In this document: piece after piece, positions 21,495-33,902 of the stretch
How the letters are laid out: each line of letters starts with the position of its first letter
How positions within the stretch are numbered: position 1 is the stretch's first letter
Assembly: GCF_003086295.3 (NCBI RefSeq)
Contig: NC_092047.1
Span: forward strand, 62,786,054-62,850,053
DNA length: 64,000 nt
Direction: 5' to 3'
Source: Arachis hypogaea
Lineage: Eukaryota; Streptophyta; Magnoliopsida; Fabales; Fabaceae
The notes under the pieces: generated by a model
What the model was told of the DNA's origin: nothing
The model's input: the letters and a program-made list of their open reading frames with translations, nothing else
Databases searched by the model: none
Translations under genes and position numbers: made by a program

Positions 21495-22497
21495 ATGGCT
21501 CCTAAGGGAAAACAAACCACTTCAAGAGGCAAGAAAGAGAACACTCCAAAACCACTTTGGAATCAAGAGAGGTTCTTAACCAAAGAACATGCAGACTATT
21601 ACCACAAAATAATGGGTCTAAGGTCAGTGATCCAAGAGCAAATTCGAAACAGGGGCTGGGAAATTCGAGTTAATCTTGAGACAAAGGTGGGTAGAAATAT
21701 GGTTCAGGAATTCTATTCAAATCTGTGGCAAACTGATAAGCAGAGAATGACTGAAACCGCATTCTATACCTTTCGAACTATGGTCAGAGAGAAGATTATT
21801 TACTTCCACCTGGACAAAATAAGAGAGGTCTTCAAGCTGCCTCAACTACAAGATGATCCAGAATCCTTTAATAGGAGGATGGTGAGATTAGATAAGCGCT
21901 TGGACCAAGTTCTAGAGGACATATGCATCCCTGGAACCAAGTGGATAACCAACTCAAAGGGTGTCCCAAACCAACTCAAGAGAGGAGATCTCAAACTAAT
22001 TGCTAGGAGCTGGCTGGACTTCATTGGGCGTTCTATACTGCCTACCGGCAACCGCTCTGAAGTCACTGTCAAAAGAGCAGTGATGATCCACTGCATTATG
22101 CTGGAAAACAAAGTGAAGATTCATCATCTAATTTCTTGTGAGCTTTACACAATTGCAAACAAGAACTCCACTGATGCCAAATTGGCTTACCCAAGCTTAA
22201 TCTCTCTGCTATGTAAAGATGCTGGGGGTAAAGATGGGAGTGGATGAGTATATCTTAGTGGAGCATCCAATCACCAAAAAGTCAATAGAAGGACAAGAAG
22301 TGCAAGAAAACTCCATCAAAAGGAGGGCACAGGAGTTTCTTCCAGAAATTTCTCAGATTGACTACTGGACTCGCCTAGAAGCATCTGTCACCAAGCTGCA
22401 AGAAGCTATGGATCAACTGAAAGAAGAACAACAAATTCAAAATAGCATGCTCTGCAAACTGCTGAAGGAACAAGAGAAGCAAGGGCGTGAGCTATAG
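21495..22497 (+). pseudogene. Athila-type ORF downstream of pol (env-position protein)
   Basis: ATG at 21495 (MAPKGKQTTS) opens a ~334-codon reading. It is basic and Ser/Thr-rich at the start. Then follow a structured region with RFLTKEHADYY, MVQEFYSNLW and EVTVKRAVMIHCIMLENKV, and a C-terminal coiled coil (LEASVTKLQEAMDQLKEEQQ). It belongs to the large family of plant retrotransposon proteins found after pol in Athila elements, often called env-like or 'putative plant transposon protein'. Biochemical function unknown. One extra G in the G run near 22224 shifts the frame, splitting it into 21495-22247 and 22219-22497. The TAG at 22495 may be a nonsense change, as GPDTPQTEGAS continues in frame after it. 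The foldback arms at 27347 and 30213 carry relatives. Confidence 0.75.
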
Positions 22498-23628
22498 AAA
22501 ATGAAGCGCCAGAAGCTGTCTCTTGAAGGGCCAGACACCCCACAAACTGAAGGAGCATCCATCTCCCAAAGTAAAGGTTGTTGAGTCCTAATCTTAACTC
22601 TGTGATAAATTTTATTATTAGAGATCTACCTTAGGAGTCACATGAATAGTAGTAATTAGTATCTTTATTTTTATTTTTATTATCTTCAAGTAAGTTATAA
22701 TTTATCTCTCTCATCATCATTAAACATGAATAAAATAGCAGATTTTTTTAGAATAAGGAGGTAGTTTTATTTTCGAGTTCTTAATAAGAAAAATTCAAAT
22801 TATTTATATGTGGTGGCAATACTTTTTGTCTTCTGAATGAATGCTTCAACAGTGCATATTTTTGATAATGAAGTTTATGAATGTTAAAACTGTTGGCTCT
22901 TGAAGAATGATGAAAAGGAAAAATGTTATTGATGATCTGAAAAATCATAAAATTGATTCTTGAAGCAAGAAAAAGCAGTGAATAAGAAGGCTTGCGAAAA
23001 AAAAACAAAAAATAAAGAAAAAGCAAGCAGAAAAAAACAATGACCCTTTAAACCAAAAGGCAAGGGTAAACAGGATCCAAGGCTTTGAGCATTAATGGAT
23101 AGGAGGACCTAAGGGAATAAAATTCTGGCCTAAGCAGCTGAATCAAGCTGTCCCTAACCATGTTCTTCTGGCCTGCAAGTCCAAGTGAGAAACTTGAGAC
23201 TGAGTGGTTAAAGTCGTGATCCAAGGCAAAAAGAGTGTGCTTAAGAACTCTGGACACCTCTAATTGGGGACTTTAGCAAAGCTGAGTCACAATCTGAAAA
23301 GGTTCACCCAGTTATGTGTCTGTGGCATTTTTGTATCCGGTGGTAATACTGGAAAACAAAGTGCTTAGGGTCACGGCCAAGACTCATAAAGTAGCTGTGT
23401 TTAAGAATCAACATACTAAACTAGGAGAATCAATAACACTATCTGAATTTTGAGTTCCTATAGATGCCAATCATTCTAAACTTCAAAGGATAAATTGAGA
23501 TGCCAAAATTGTTCAGAAGCAAAAAGCTACTAGTCCCGCTCATCTAATGAGAATTTGAGCTTCATATAAAACTCTAGATGTTATTGCCTCTTGATTTTCT
23601 TTCTATCCTATTTTATTCATCTAGTTGC
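22498..23628 (+). mobile_element. Element A non-coding 3' internal region
   Basis: No ORF of note. Part of it (about 22810-23090) is similar to 37488-37787. Confidence 0.7.
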
Positions 23629-23661
23629 TTGAGGACAAGCAACAATTTAAGTTTGGTATTG
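23629..23661 (+). promoter_or_regulatory. Polypurine tract of element A
   Basis: TTGAGGACAAGCAACA, then TTTAAGTTTGGTATTG directly before the 3' LTR. Confidence 0.65.
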
Positions 23662-25249
23662 TGATGAGTGGATATTTTATACGCTTCTTGGAGGTGTTTT
23701 CATATAGTTTTTAGTAGGATTTAGCTACTTTTTAGTATATTTTTATTAGTTTTTATGCAAAAATCACATTTCTGGACTTTACTATGAGTTTGTATGTTTT
23801 TCTGTGATTTCAGGTATTTTCTGGCTTAAATTGAGGGACCTGAGCAAAAATCTGATTCAGAGGCTGAAAAAGGACTGCAGATGCTGTTGGATTCTGACCT
23901 CCCTACACTCAAAATGGGTTTTCTGGAGCTACAAAAGCCCAATTGGTGTGCTCTCAATTGCGTTGGAAAGTAGACATCCTGGACTTTCCAGCAATATATA
24001 ATAGTCCATACTTTGTCCAAGTTGAGATCACACAAACTGGCGTTTAACACCAATTTTCTACTCTATTCTGGCGTAAAACGCCAGAACTGGCATAAAAGTT
24101 GGAGTTAAACGCCCAAACTGGCACAAAAGCTGGAGTTAAATGCCAGGAGTAGCCTATGCCGTGAAAGCTTCAATGCTCAGCCCAAACACACACCAAGTGG
24201 GCCCCGGAAGTGGATTTCTGCACTATCTATCTTAGTTTACTCATTTTCTGTAAACCTAGGTCACTAGTTGAGTATAAAAACTACTTTTAGAGACTTACTA
24301 TGCACCTCATGACATTTCACATCAGAATTTGTATTTTCTACGGCATGAGTCTCTAAACTCCATAGTTGGGGGTGAGGAGCTCTGCTGTGTCTCGATGGAT
24401 TAATGCAATTACTACTGTTTTCCATTCAATCATGCTTGTTTCTATTTTAGGATATTCACTCGCATTTCAACATGATGAATGTGATTATCTGTGACACTCA
24501 TCACCATTCTCAACCTATGAATGTGTGCCTGACAACCACTTCCGTTCTACCTTAGATTGAGTGTATATCTCTTTGGTTCCTCGTTCACGAGTTTGATTGC
24601 CTCTCCTGACAACAGAGCATTCAAATCTGTGAGATCAGAGTCTTCGTGGTATAAGCTAGAATCAATTGGCAGCATTCTTGAGATCCAGAAAGTCTAAACC
24701 TTGTCTGTGGTATTCCGAGTAGGAACCGGGAAGGGATGACTGTGACGAGCTTCAAACTCACAAATGTTGGGCGCAGTGACAGTGTGCAAAAGGATCAATG
24801 GATCTTATCCGAACACTAGTGAGAACCGACAGATGATTAGCCCTACGAAACCATAGCTGGACCATTTTCACTGAGAGATCAGATGGTAGCCATTGACAAC
24901 GGTGATCCACCAACATACAACTTGCCATGGAAGGAGCCCTTCGTGCATGAAGAAGAAGACAGTAGGAAAGCAGAAATTAAGAAGACAGAGCATCTCCAAA
25001 ACCTCAACCTGTTCTCCATTACTGCATAACAAGTATTATTTAATCCATGTTCTTTTACTCATTCCTATTAAAACTGAGAATTATTATTGATATCCTGACT
25101 AAGAGTTACAAGATAACCATAGCTTGCTTCAAGCCGACAATCTCCGTGGGATCGACCCTTACTCACGTAAGGTATTACTTGGACGACCCAGTGCACTTGC
25201 TGGTTAGTTGTGCGGAATTATAAAAGTGTGATTGTGATTTCATGCACTA
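23662..25249 (+). mobile_element. Element A 3' LTR
   Basis: TGATGAGTGG ... CATGCACTA, 1588 bp, clearly diverged from the 5' LTR by many substitutions, so an older insertion than element C. The terminal CA is mutated to TA. Confidence 0.9.
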
Positions 25250-25254
25250 ACAAC
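25250..25254. other. Right target-site duplication of element A (ACAAC)
   Basis: Identical to 17673-17677. Confidence 0.85.
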
Positions 25255-26310
25255 AAAATTTCAGCTTTTCTTCCACCATTCGAGATTGATTTTTTAGTTT
25301 GATAAAGAAAATCAATCTCGAGGAGTGGGATTTATTAATCTTTTTGAGGTTACAAATTATTAGGGATCTTCTCAAACTTCGACAATTTCATGTAAGGATC
25401 TTCACGGCTCTTTGGAAACCACTTGATGATTGGCACCCTCCACCATGATTTCCTCATCTAAAAGCATTCCAAGGCATATTCTCTTATTGTTGTCATCATT
25501 ATCCTTACCTGCATTCCTTCTTTTTCTACCAGTAACAGGCTGTCCACTATTACCCCATTTTCTCAATTTGTTTCCATTTCATAATCTTCGTTGTTACTCC
25601 TCTTTCTCCTCCTCTTTAACCTATATTTGTCGTCTTACATGATTCGCTTTGATCCACTCTCCAATCTTGTCATTTTTCGAATTATTAGAGGCATCATTCA
25701 GACCATGGCCAAGTTAACTGCAGTATGTGCAAAAGGATCCAATTCGTTCATAGTGAATCCCTATCTCTATCATCTTTTGATCTGGACCCTTTATCTTTAA
25801 ACTATCTCACATGGTCTTTCCTCCATACCCCATGATTTTTGCTTCAAGTATCCTTGGTTTGTCTCTATTTCAAAGATAACCACGTCCAGCACCTCCCTCA
25901 ATTTCTCTCCAAGCTTCCTCCCAAATTCTAGAGTCTTATAATATTCCAATAATTCCTAAAATTGAACCCAAATAGAGAATGTAGTAATGATTGGTTCTGG
26001 TGAATTATCGGCTTCAAATCATCTTCGAGCATGGAGCATATAGTCTTTAAAAAGCTGAGCGGAGCCTTTCTCTATCATTCGTGCATTTATTTCATCATAG
26101 AAAAAATTGGGAATGATTGTCCTCCTTGCCTAAGACTTTAAAACTTGTTAGCTTGTTCCAAATTGGCCGCAACACATTCTCTATCTTGCCAATGGAGCAA
26201 GTTCTCTCGGCCTATCAAGCTTTTGGAGCAAGTCCTAAATCTGTTATAATAATCCTCCTCAGTCTAAACTACCACATCCTCTTCCTCACCTCCATTATCA
26301 TTTGTGCGTG
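25255..26310 (-). pseudogene. LINE 5' part: ORF1 and start of endonuclease
   Basis: On the minus strand, about 26260-25600 translates into blocks typical of plant LINE ORF1 (DUF4283 plus CCHC zinc knuckle): FFYDEINARMIEKG, LEYYKTLEFGRKLGEKL, EVLDVVIFEIETNQGYLK and MNELDPFAHT followed by GEWIKANH-like residues. Many stops; the zinc-knuckle Cys residues are largely lost. From about 25470 to 25255 the reading runs into the endonuclease that continues at 17672 on the far side of element A. The 5' end near 26310-26395 is not sharply defined. Confidence 0.7.
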
Positions 26311-26734
26311 AGAAGTGTATAGTATTAAGAATAAGGTATAACTGCCAGAGGCACCGAAAAAATTTTAGTAGAGCACAATTCAATACCCATGAGAGGCACT
26401 GATACCGCATCGGATTTGATAGTCTCAGAACGTTTGGACTATTAAATGGTCTCATAACAAAATATGTGTTTTAAGTTGTGTAATAATTGCTAAATAGTCT
26501 TTATTTAATTTTATTTATAAATTAATTCTTTATATATTATTTAAGTATAAAATTTATTTTTTATTTTATAAATTATTATTTATCATTATCTATCATGTTT
26601 ATTAATAATAAAAAATAAAAGCAATAACGAATTAGATCTTTCATTAATCGTAATAATTTTTTGACACTCCTAATTGATTAAAATTTTATCTTTGATCAGT
26701 TACATCCATATAAGGTTGTGAAATTGTATTTCTT

Positions 26735-27135
26735 AGGAATCAATCGATTGAACAATTGATTGAATTTCAAGTTTCCCATAATTCAATCGATTGGAATTGA
26801 TACACAATCGATTGAATCTTGCAAGACATGTGAATTTTTTCTTATTAATCGATTGATTGTGTTATCCAATCGATTGAACTGATGTCTAGTAATATGAGTT
26901 TTCACAATTCAATCGATTGGTTGTTACCTAATCGATTGACTTACGCTATTAGAATGATATATCAAAATCTAATCAATTGGAATTATAATACAATCGATTG
27001 AAGTTTGTATGGATTAATGGTATTTTCAAATTCAATCGATTGGTATTATAATACAATCGATTAAAATGTGACTTGAATAAGGTTTTTTTTTTTGCAATTA
27101 ACTGATTGGTGTTATAACACAATCAATTAAATTTT
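26735..27135. repeat. TCAATCGATTGA palindrome cluster, left arm
   Basis: About a dozen CAATCGATTG-type palindromes, a few with one change. Matching clusters lie at 28535-28995 (centre) and 30395-30725 (right arm). Confidence 0.85.
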
Positions 27136-27346
27136 CATCTGCCCTATATAATATGCTAGATAACTATTCGTGTTCACCCTCCCTCCCTTATTCAAACATA
27201 ACTCCATTTCTGCATAACCTCTCTTCTCTCTTTAAATCCAAAAAACTTCTCTCTTCATCTTCTTTAATCTCATCAACACCAACCATCAACATATTATTAA
27301 TCCTCATTCAAATTCCTACAAAACTCACTAAACCAATATCTCCAAA

Positions 27347-28350
27347 ATGGCCAGAATTAAAAACACAAAGAGAACTAGGGTTGAGGGTGGAAGTTTTGCA
27401 TTCGCCAGACTAGTTTTTTCATCCCATTACATGGCAAGGTGGTTGCCGTCTCCGAGAGCTTTGAACAATTATGTGGAGAAGTTCGAGTCAAGGGCGATTG
27501 TTCCTCCCAGATACATAATAGTCGATTTTATTCATGGTAGAAATTATAATTTGGTCTGGAATGTTTTGCAAACACAGCACTCGATTGAATTTGTACTTTA
27601 AATTATGTTGTTCCTGAGAGTGATGAAGAAAATGAGGAAGTAATGCCGCTGATTGAGTTTGATTTAGAGTCACAGCATTTTAGAGTTACTTTGGAATAAT
27701 TAGCTGAATAATGAAATTTAGTTTATCACGGGATAAAATTTACTAGAGGTTTTGTGGCAGATGAGAAGTGAGGTCAATATGATAGATTGGTTGGTTTGCA
27801 GAGTCTGCAGTATGAGGACCCACACATGGATGCTAGAGGTAATATAAGTTGTAGTAGTTTGGGTAATGAGCAGATTTATTTTTATACGTGTTGATTCCAA
27901 AAAAATATAATCACAGAATCTTGTCTACTGAAGATATTCTAGTGCTTTCGGCTATGGTGACCGGAAAGGAGATAAACTGGCCTTATTTTATGGTTCATCA
28001 TATGCTTGAAATGAAGAGCGAAAAATCAAGTGTTAGTTTAGGATATGCTTGCTAATGGATCAAGATTTTCAAATGGCTTGGAATTTACTTGAGTGAAGAG
28101 AAAAGTATCGTTTCGAGTAATGTATAGCCAAGATTGATGATAACACTCTAAAGCAAATGGGAAGAGATCCAGATGCCCAAGAACCTCAGGCGCAAGGACA
28201 ACCACAAGACCCTGAGGTGCGCACGTTCCCAGAAATTCCCACCACCACTGCCTCCCTTGCAAACAATGCAAGATTTAATGGATGAATTGCGATCCATAAG
28301 ATTATACATTGAGGGACAATTTGTTGAAATGAGGCAGCATCAGGACAGGT
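27347..28350 (+). pseudogene. Athila-type post-pol ORF, left foldback arm
   Basis: Starts MARIKNTKRTRVEGGSFAFA at 27347. It then reads SSHYMARWLPSPRALNNYVE, a segment around PPRYIIVDFIHGR and, after stops and a deletion, HRILSTEDILVLSAMV, WPYFMVHHMLEM and a Gln/Pro-rich tail near 28180-28230. Block order matches the env-position ORF of element A. Function unknown in this family. Inactivated by several stops. Confidence 0.65.
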
Positions 28351-28534
28351 AAACTAAAGCTATTAATCATCAAGGGGAAGCAATTGATCTGCTATACACT
28401 AATCTAGGCATTACAAACCTAAGGGGCATCATCCCAAGGTATGGAGATTGAAGGAAATGTGTTGAAGAATAAAGAAAATATGTTGCACAGGCTTGTAAAT
28501 GTTTTAATTGTTATTAAAATCAATTGAGATATAC

Positions 28535-28995
28535 AATCAATCGATTGAAGTAGGAAACCAATCGATGGAAGAATGCGTGAAATCCACTATGGTATGCATT
28601 CAATCGATTGTTTTCTGCATGAAATCAATTAAAGTATCTTCAATTATGCATTCAATCGATTGGTTAAAGCTTGAACACATGTATAGTGCTATTTAACTAG
28701 ATTCCTCGAATTTTTCTTAATAATTTCAATCGATTGATTTGTTCCCGTTCTTGTTTATACAAAAATAGGAACAAAACAATTGATTGAAATTACTAAGAAA
28801 AACTCGAGGAATCTAGTTGAATAGCACTATACATGTGTTCAAGCTTTAACCAATCGATTGAATGCATAATTGAAGATACTTCAATCGATTTCATGCACAA
28901 AACAATCAATTGAATGCATATCATAGTGGATTTCACGCATTCTTCAATCGATTGGTTTCCTACTTCAATCGATTGATTGTATATCTCAAGTAATT
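28535..28995. repeat. Central ATCGAT palindromes of the foldback
   Basis: CAATCGATTG units on both sides of the 28746-28767 spacer, adding local hairpins to the large inverted repeat. Confidence 0.8.
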
Positions 28996-29169
28996 TTAAG
29001 AACAATTTAAACATTTACAAGCCCCTGCAACAGATTTTCTTCTTTCTTCAATACATTTCCTTCATTGGGATGATGACCCTTGGATTTGTAATGGCTAGAT
29101 TAGTGTATAGAAAATCAATTGCTTTCCCTTGACGATTAATAGCTTCAATTTGCTTGTCTTGATGCTGCC

Positions 29170-30213
29170 TCATTTCAGCAAATTGTCTCTCAATGTGTAA
29201 TCTTATGGATCACAATTCATCCATCAAATCTCACATCGTTGGCGAGGGAGGCGGTGGTGGTGGGAATTTCTAGGAATATGCTTGCACTTGAGGGTCTTGT
29301 GGTTGTCCTTGCGTTTGAGGTTCTTGGGCATCCGGATATCTTCCCATTTGTCTTAGAGTGCTGTCATCAATCTTGGCCACATTACTCAAGAGGATACTTT
29401 TTTCTTCACTCAAGTCAATTCCAAGTGATTTGAAAATCTTGGTCCATTGGCAAGTATATCCTAAACCAACACTTGATTTTTTGCTCTTTATTTTAAGCAT
29501 ATGATGAACCATAAAATAAGGCTAGTTTATCTCCTTTCTGGTCACCATGACCCAAAGCACTAAAATATCTTCAGTAAACAAGACTCCATCATTATATTTT
29601 CTTGGAATCAACAAGTATGAAAATAAAGACATTAATATACGCTACTCATTATCCAAACCACTGCAACTTATATTACCTCTAGCATCCATGTGTGGATCCT
29701 CATACTGTAGACTCTGCATACAAATGAATCATATTGACCCCATTTCTCATCTGTCGTAATACCTCTAGTAAATTTTGTCCTGTGATCAACTAAATTTTAT
29801 TGTTAAGCTAATTATTCCAAAGTAACTCTAAAATGCTGTGACCCTAAATCAAACTCAATCAGCGACATTACTTCCTTATTCTCTTCATCACTTTCAGGAT
29901 CAACATAATTTAAAGTACTATAAACATCTCTAATCAAGTGGAGATAATATTCATCCTTAGTTTGTACAAATTCAGTCAAGTACTGTGTTTGGAAAGCATT
30001 CCAGGCTAAATTATAATGTCTTCCATGAATAAAATCGACTGTTATGTACTTGGGAGAAACAATCACCCTTGACTCGAACTTCTCCACATAGTTGTTCAAT
30101 GCTCTCGGAGACGGCAACCACCTTGCCATGTAATGGGATGAAGGAACTAGTTTGGCGAATGCAAAACTTTCACCTTCAACCCTAGTTCTCTTTGCGTTTT
30201 TAATTTTGGTCAT
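29170..30213 (-). pseudogene. Athila-type post-pol ORF, right foldback arm
   Basis: Inverted counterpart of 27347-28350. It opens MTKIKNAKRTRVEGESFAFA at 30213 and stays open for 133 codons to 29812, longer than the left copy because it lacks that copy's deletion (KDEYYLHLIRDVYSTLNYVD is present). A second open block at 29512-29270 reads MVHHMLKIKSKK and ends in a Gln/Pro-rich tail. Stops between blocks. Confidence 0.65.
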
Positions 30214-30394
30214 TTTGGAGATATTAGTTCAGTGGATTTTGTAGGAATTTGAATGAGGATTAATAATATGTTGGTGGTTCGCAACAGGTATTGATGAGAT
30301 TAAAGAAGATGAAGAGAGAAATTTTTTGGATTTAAAGAGAGAAGAGAGGTTATGCAAAAATGGAGTTATGTTTGAATAAGGGAGGGAGGATGAA

Positions 30395-30725
30395 CCAATC
30401 AATTGATTGCAGACAAAACCTTATTCAAGTCACATTTCAATCGATTGTATTATAATACCAATCGACTGAATTTGAAAATACCATTAATCCATACAAACTT
30501 CAATCGATTGTATTATGATTCCAATGGATTAGGTAAGACAACCAATCGATTAAATTTTGAAAACCCATATTGCTAGACATCAATTCAATCGATTGGGTAA
30601 TACAAACAATAAAGCCTACATGTCTTGCAAAATTCAGTTGATTGTGTATCAATTCCAATCGATTGAATTATGGAAAACCTGAAATTCAATCGATTGTTTT
30701 GTTAGTCCAATCGATTGATTCTCTA
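30395..30725. repeat. TCAATCGATTGA palindrome cluster, right arm
   Basis: Inverted counterpart of 26735-27135. Confidence 0.8.
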
Positions 30726-31055
30726 AGAAACACGATTTCACAATCTTATACGGATATAACTGATCAAAGATAAAATTTTAATCAATTAGGATTGTCAAAA
30801 AAATTTTACGATTAATAGAAGATATAATTCATTATTATTTTTGTTTTTGATTATTAATAAACATGATCGATAAATGATAAAATAATAATTTATAAAATAA
30901 AAAATAAATTTTATAATTAAATAATATATAAATGATTAATTTGTCATTAAAATTAGATAAGGACTATTTAGCGGTTATTAAAAAACTTAAAATTAATATT
31001 TTGTTATGGGACCATTTAATGGTTCAAACGTTTTGGGTCCATCGAATCTGGTGCC

Positions 31056-31219
31056 ATGCTTTATAAAATAAACAAGTATATTCTTATGCGCGTTTTTTTA
31101 AAATTATGAGCTTCGTAAAAATAAATTTCAATTCCAATAATTCCAGTAAACTCAAAATTAACAATAAACTAATATTTTCAAATGGTAAAGTCATGAATCC
31201 AATTAGCTAAGAATAATAA
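31056..31219. other. Short AT-rich spacer
   Basis: Lies between the foldback and the Mutator-like MITE; nothing seen. Confidence 0.5.
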
Positions 31220-32149
31220 TATATTTTAGAGAAAATTTCACTCTCCTCTCTTAAGAAATGCTAAAATGACACTCCTCTCTCTTCTATTTATAAAATGTAT
31301 ATTTCTCTTTCTTATAATTTTTAAAATTTTTTCTTTAATTCATTTTAAATTTTGTGTGTTAACTAATGTTAACTTGTATCCATTTTTCAAGAAAAAATTT
31401 TTTTACAAAAATATTCTTTAACAAAAATTTTATTTTTTTGTCATTAAATTTTACTTACTAAAATATTTTTTAATAAATTAATTTTTTATTGATTAAATTT
31501 ATATTTTTACCAAATGATTTTTAAAAAAATTTAATAATTAAATTATTTTTTTCAAGATACCCTTTAATCATTTTCTAATTATTAAATTATAATTTTACCA
31601 AAATTTTCGTTAACAATTATAGTTATATTCTACTATTAATTTTTTGATATCAATATTTATTATTTTAACATTAAATAAAAAAATATTGGTAAGATTATTT
31701 TCTAATATCAATATATATTAATCGTTATATATATTAATAGTGGTAAGATTTTTTTATTTAATATTAAAATAATATATATTGATGTTAAAAAATTAATAGT
31801 AAAATATAAAAATAATTGTTAACGAAAATTTTGGTAAAATCACAATTTAATAATTAAAAAATTATTGAAGGATATTTTAGAAAAAAATAATTCGGTAAAA
31901 ATATAATTTAATCAATAAAAAAATAATTGATTAAAGAGCGTATTGGTAAGCACAATTTAATGATAAAAAATAAAATTTTTGCTAAAGAGTATTTTTATAA
32001 TAAATAATTTAATTTTTTTTTTGAAAAATGAATAAAGTTAACATTAGTTAACACAAAATATTTAAAATGGATTAAAGAAGAAGTTTTTTAAAAGTTATAA
32101 AAGAAGAGAATGTACATTTTACAAATAAAGAGCACTACAAGAAACGTCG

Positions 32150-32620
32150 TTAAAATCGACGGCCAAATCGACGGTCTAGCCGTCCATAATATTGATATTC
32201 GACGGCAAAATAGACGGCGCAGTTGGTCGCTATAAAGCTTGTCGATTTTTCAAAATGCCAATAAAATCGACGGCTTTCATGGCCGTCGATAATAATTTAA
32301 TAAAATCGACGTTCGTTCCGTCTGTAATATGGGTGTGAGAATTTTACATTCTTAATAAAATCGATAACATTGCCGTCGATATTATTATTTAAAATCGACG
32401 TCCTCTTTGTCGATAATTGATTCAATAAAATCGACAGCCTTTGTGTCGATATTTAACTCAATAAAATCAACAACACTTTTGTCTATAATATGTTTAATAA
32501 AATCGACGTCAAGGCCATCGATATGTGCTTGAATAAAATCGACACCGTTGCCGTCGATTTAATTGTTTAGATTTGTCTATTTTAACTTTTAAAAGCGACA
32601 ACTTTACCGTCGATTTTAAT
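32150..32620. repeat. CACTA left subterminal repeats
   Basis: About ten AAAATCGACGGC / GCCGTCGAT units in both orientations. In characterised CACTA elements such arrays bind the TnpA-like protein. Confidence 0.85.
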
Positions 32621-32813
32621 AATTATATGTTTTAATTTTTTTTTCTATTTGAAAAATAGTAAACCGTTAATACAAATAAACTTTTAAATATAAAAATAAA
32701 ATTTATACAGAATATTAGATAACAAGACAAATAAACTTTTAAATATAAAAATAAAATTTATATTAAATATTAGATAATGAGTTTACAAACTTATCAAAAT
32801 AATAAATAATCCT

Positions 32814-33496
32814 CTAACATAAAGATTCAAGACACGATAAATAACTAAACTTATATTTATATTCGTTTAAATTGCAATCCACTAATAATACATTGTGATG
32901 AATTCTTGAAAGCAACTCAATTTCAGTTTTGAATTCTAGGCCTCCTTGCATTGATCCTTGCTGAGCTTGCTTGATCGCGACGATTTTTCCATTAGGAAGC
33001 ACCCCTTTGTACACCTGAATCCATCCAAACTGAATTAACATACATTCCCTATAACCAAAATAAAAAGAAAAAAATGTTAACAATTAACATAGAAGCATTA
33101 AAAGTCTAACATACCTTTTCATAACCACCAAATCCTAATTTCAGAGAAATTACTAGTGCTCTTTTTTAGTTCATCATATGAGAACCATCTTGCACCCTTT
33201 AATTGTGGTGCACCTCCACTATCCTTTTCACTTGGTGCCCAAGATGCTAGATCAAAAAGATAAATTCACATTGATTCTCAAAGTTACACAAGTGATGATA
33301 TAATAAGACTTTAAATACAATCAAATAGATAATGAATTACCAAAAGATTTGCTTAATCCTATGGCTCGCTCCGCGCACTTCTTTTGCAGGATTGCATATA
33401 CTGCTAAAGCTTTGAGGCTCAGAAACACAACTGATGAGCCTACTGCTATACCAATAATAGCACCAGTGCTAAGAGAGTTTCCTTTGTTAGAATCTG
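32814..33496 (-). pseudogene. Captured LRR-RLK VIII-1 fragment: TM and start of kinase
   Basis: Three exon-like blocks in 5'-3' order on the minus strand. At 33496-33343: SLSTGAIIGIAVGSSVVFLS, a transmembrane helix, then QKKCAERAIGLSKSF. At 33247-33117: SWAPSEKDSGGAPQLKGARW and FSYDELKKSTSNFSE, then damage in the Gly-rich loop. At 33018-32878: [20 protein letters not shown] and [16 protein letters not shown], containing the VAIK lysine of kinase subdomain II. Residues match the subfamily VIII-1 receptor kinases (At5g49760 / HPCA1 type). The rest of the kinase is absent, so any product would be catalytically dead. Introns are kept, showing DNA-level capture. Confidence 0.85.
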
Positions 33497-33902
33497 AAAT
33501 AATTCCAGGTTAATTGCATTTGTCACTTTAATTAGTTGCATAAAGTTGCAAAGATAAGGCTTTGTTTGGTAAGTGTCTAGGGACAAGAAATAAAGAGACA
33601 TTGAGATAGTAGAGACACAAACAAGAAAGATATTAAAGAAAGAGATTAAGACATTTTGTTTGTTTTTTGTATCTGTCTCATTCTTCAAATTAGTCCTTGA
33701 GCTTTGAAGCAGCAATTTCATACTTGAAGTTACATTTAATGATTCACTCTATTTTTGTCAAAGTGAATCATGAATTGTAACTTCAAGAACAAACTTGCTC
33801 TTTTTAAAATTTTGACGACTAATTTAAATCATGGTCAGAATCTCCAGGACAAGAACCAAATCAACCTTTACTCAAGAGTTAAGGTGTAATATATTTCTAT
33901 GT

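Larger units (their letters stand above)
17678..25249 (+). mobile_element. Element A: Athila-like LTR retrotransposon, internally rearranged
   Basis: Two LTRs of 1586 and 1588 bp and a 5-bp target duplication ACAAC in a LINE. From left to right: 5' LTR, a 200-bp copy of the host flank (19264-19463), a truncated pol that begins in the integrase zinc-binding region, a hairpin, a palindrome cluster, an env-position ORF, a polypurine tract and the 3' LTR. Primer site, gag, protease, RT and RNase H are missing. The order pol then an extra ORF, and the LTR type, fit the Athila lineage. Confidence 0.85.
26395..31055. mobile_element. 4.7-kb foldback: two ~2.3-kb inverted arms
   Basis: The left arm (26395-28745) and right arm (28768-31055) are inverted copies separated by a 22-bp spacer. 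Similarity runs from the outer GGCAC / GGTGCC ends, through AT-rich DNA and ATCGAT clusters, to the centre (TTGTTCC / GGAACAA). Arms differ by substitutions and indels, such as a ~50-bp deletion in the left arm near 27596. I found no clear target duplication. Both arms carry a broken Athila-type ORF pointing to the centre. Confidence 0.85.

Noticed and set aside
33446..33721. 91-codon ORF in the CACTA element
   Set aside because: Spans a captured intron and part of the transmembrane exon in a wrong frame.
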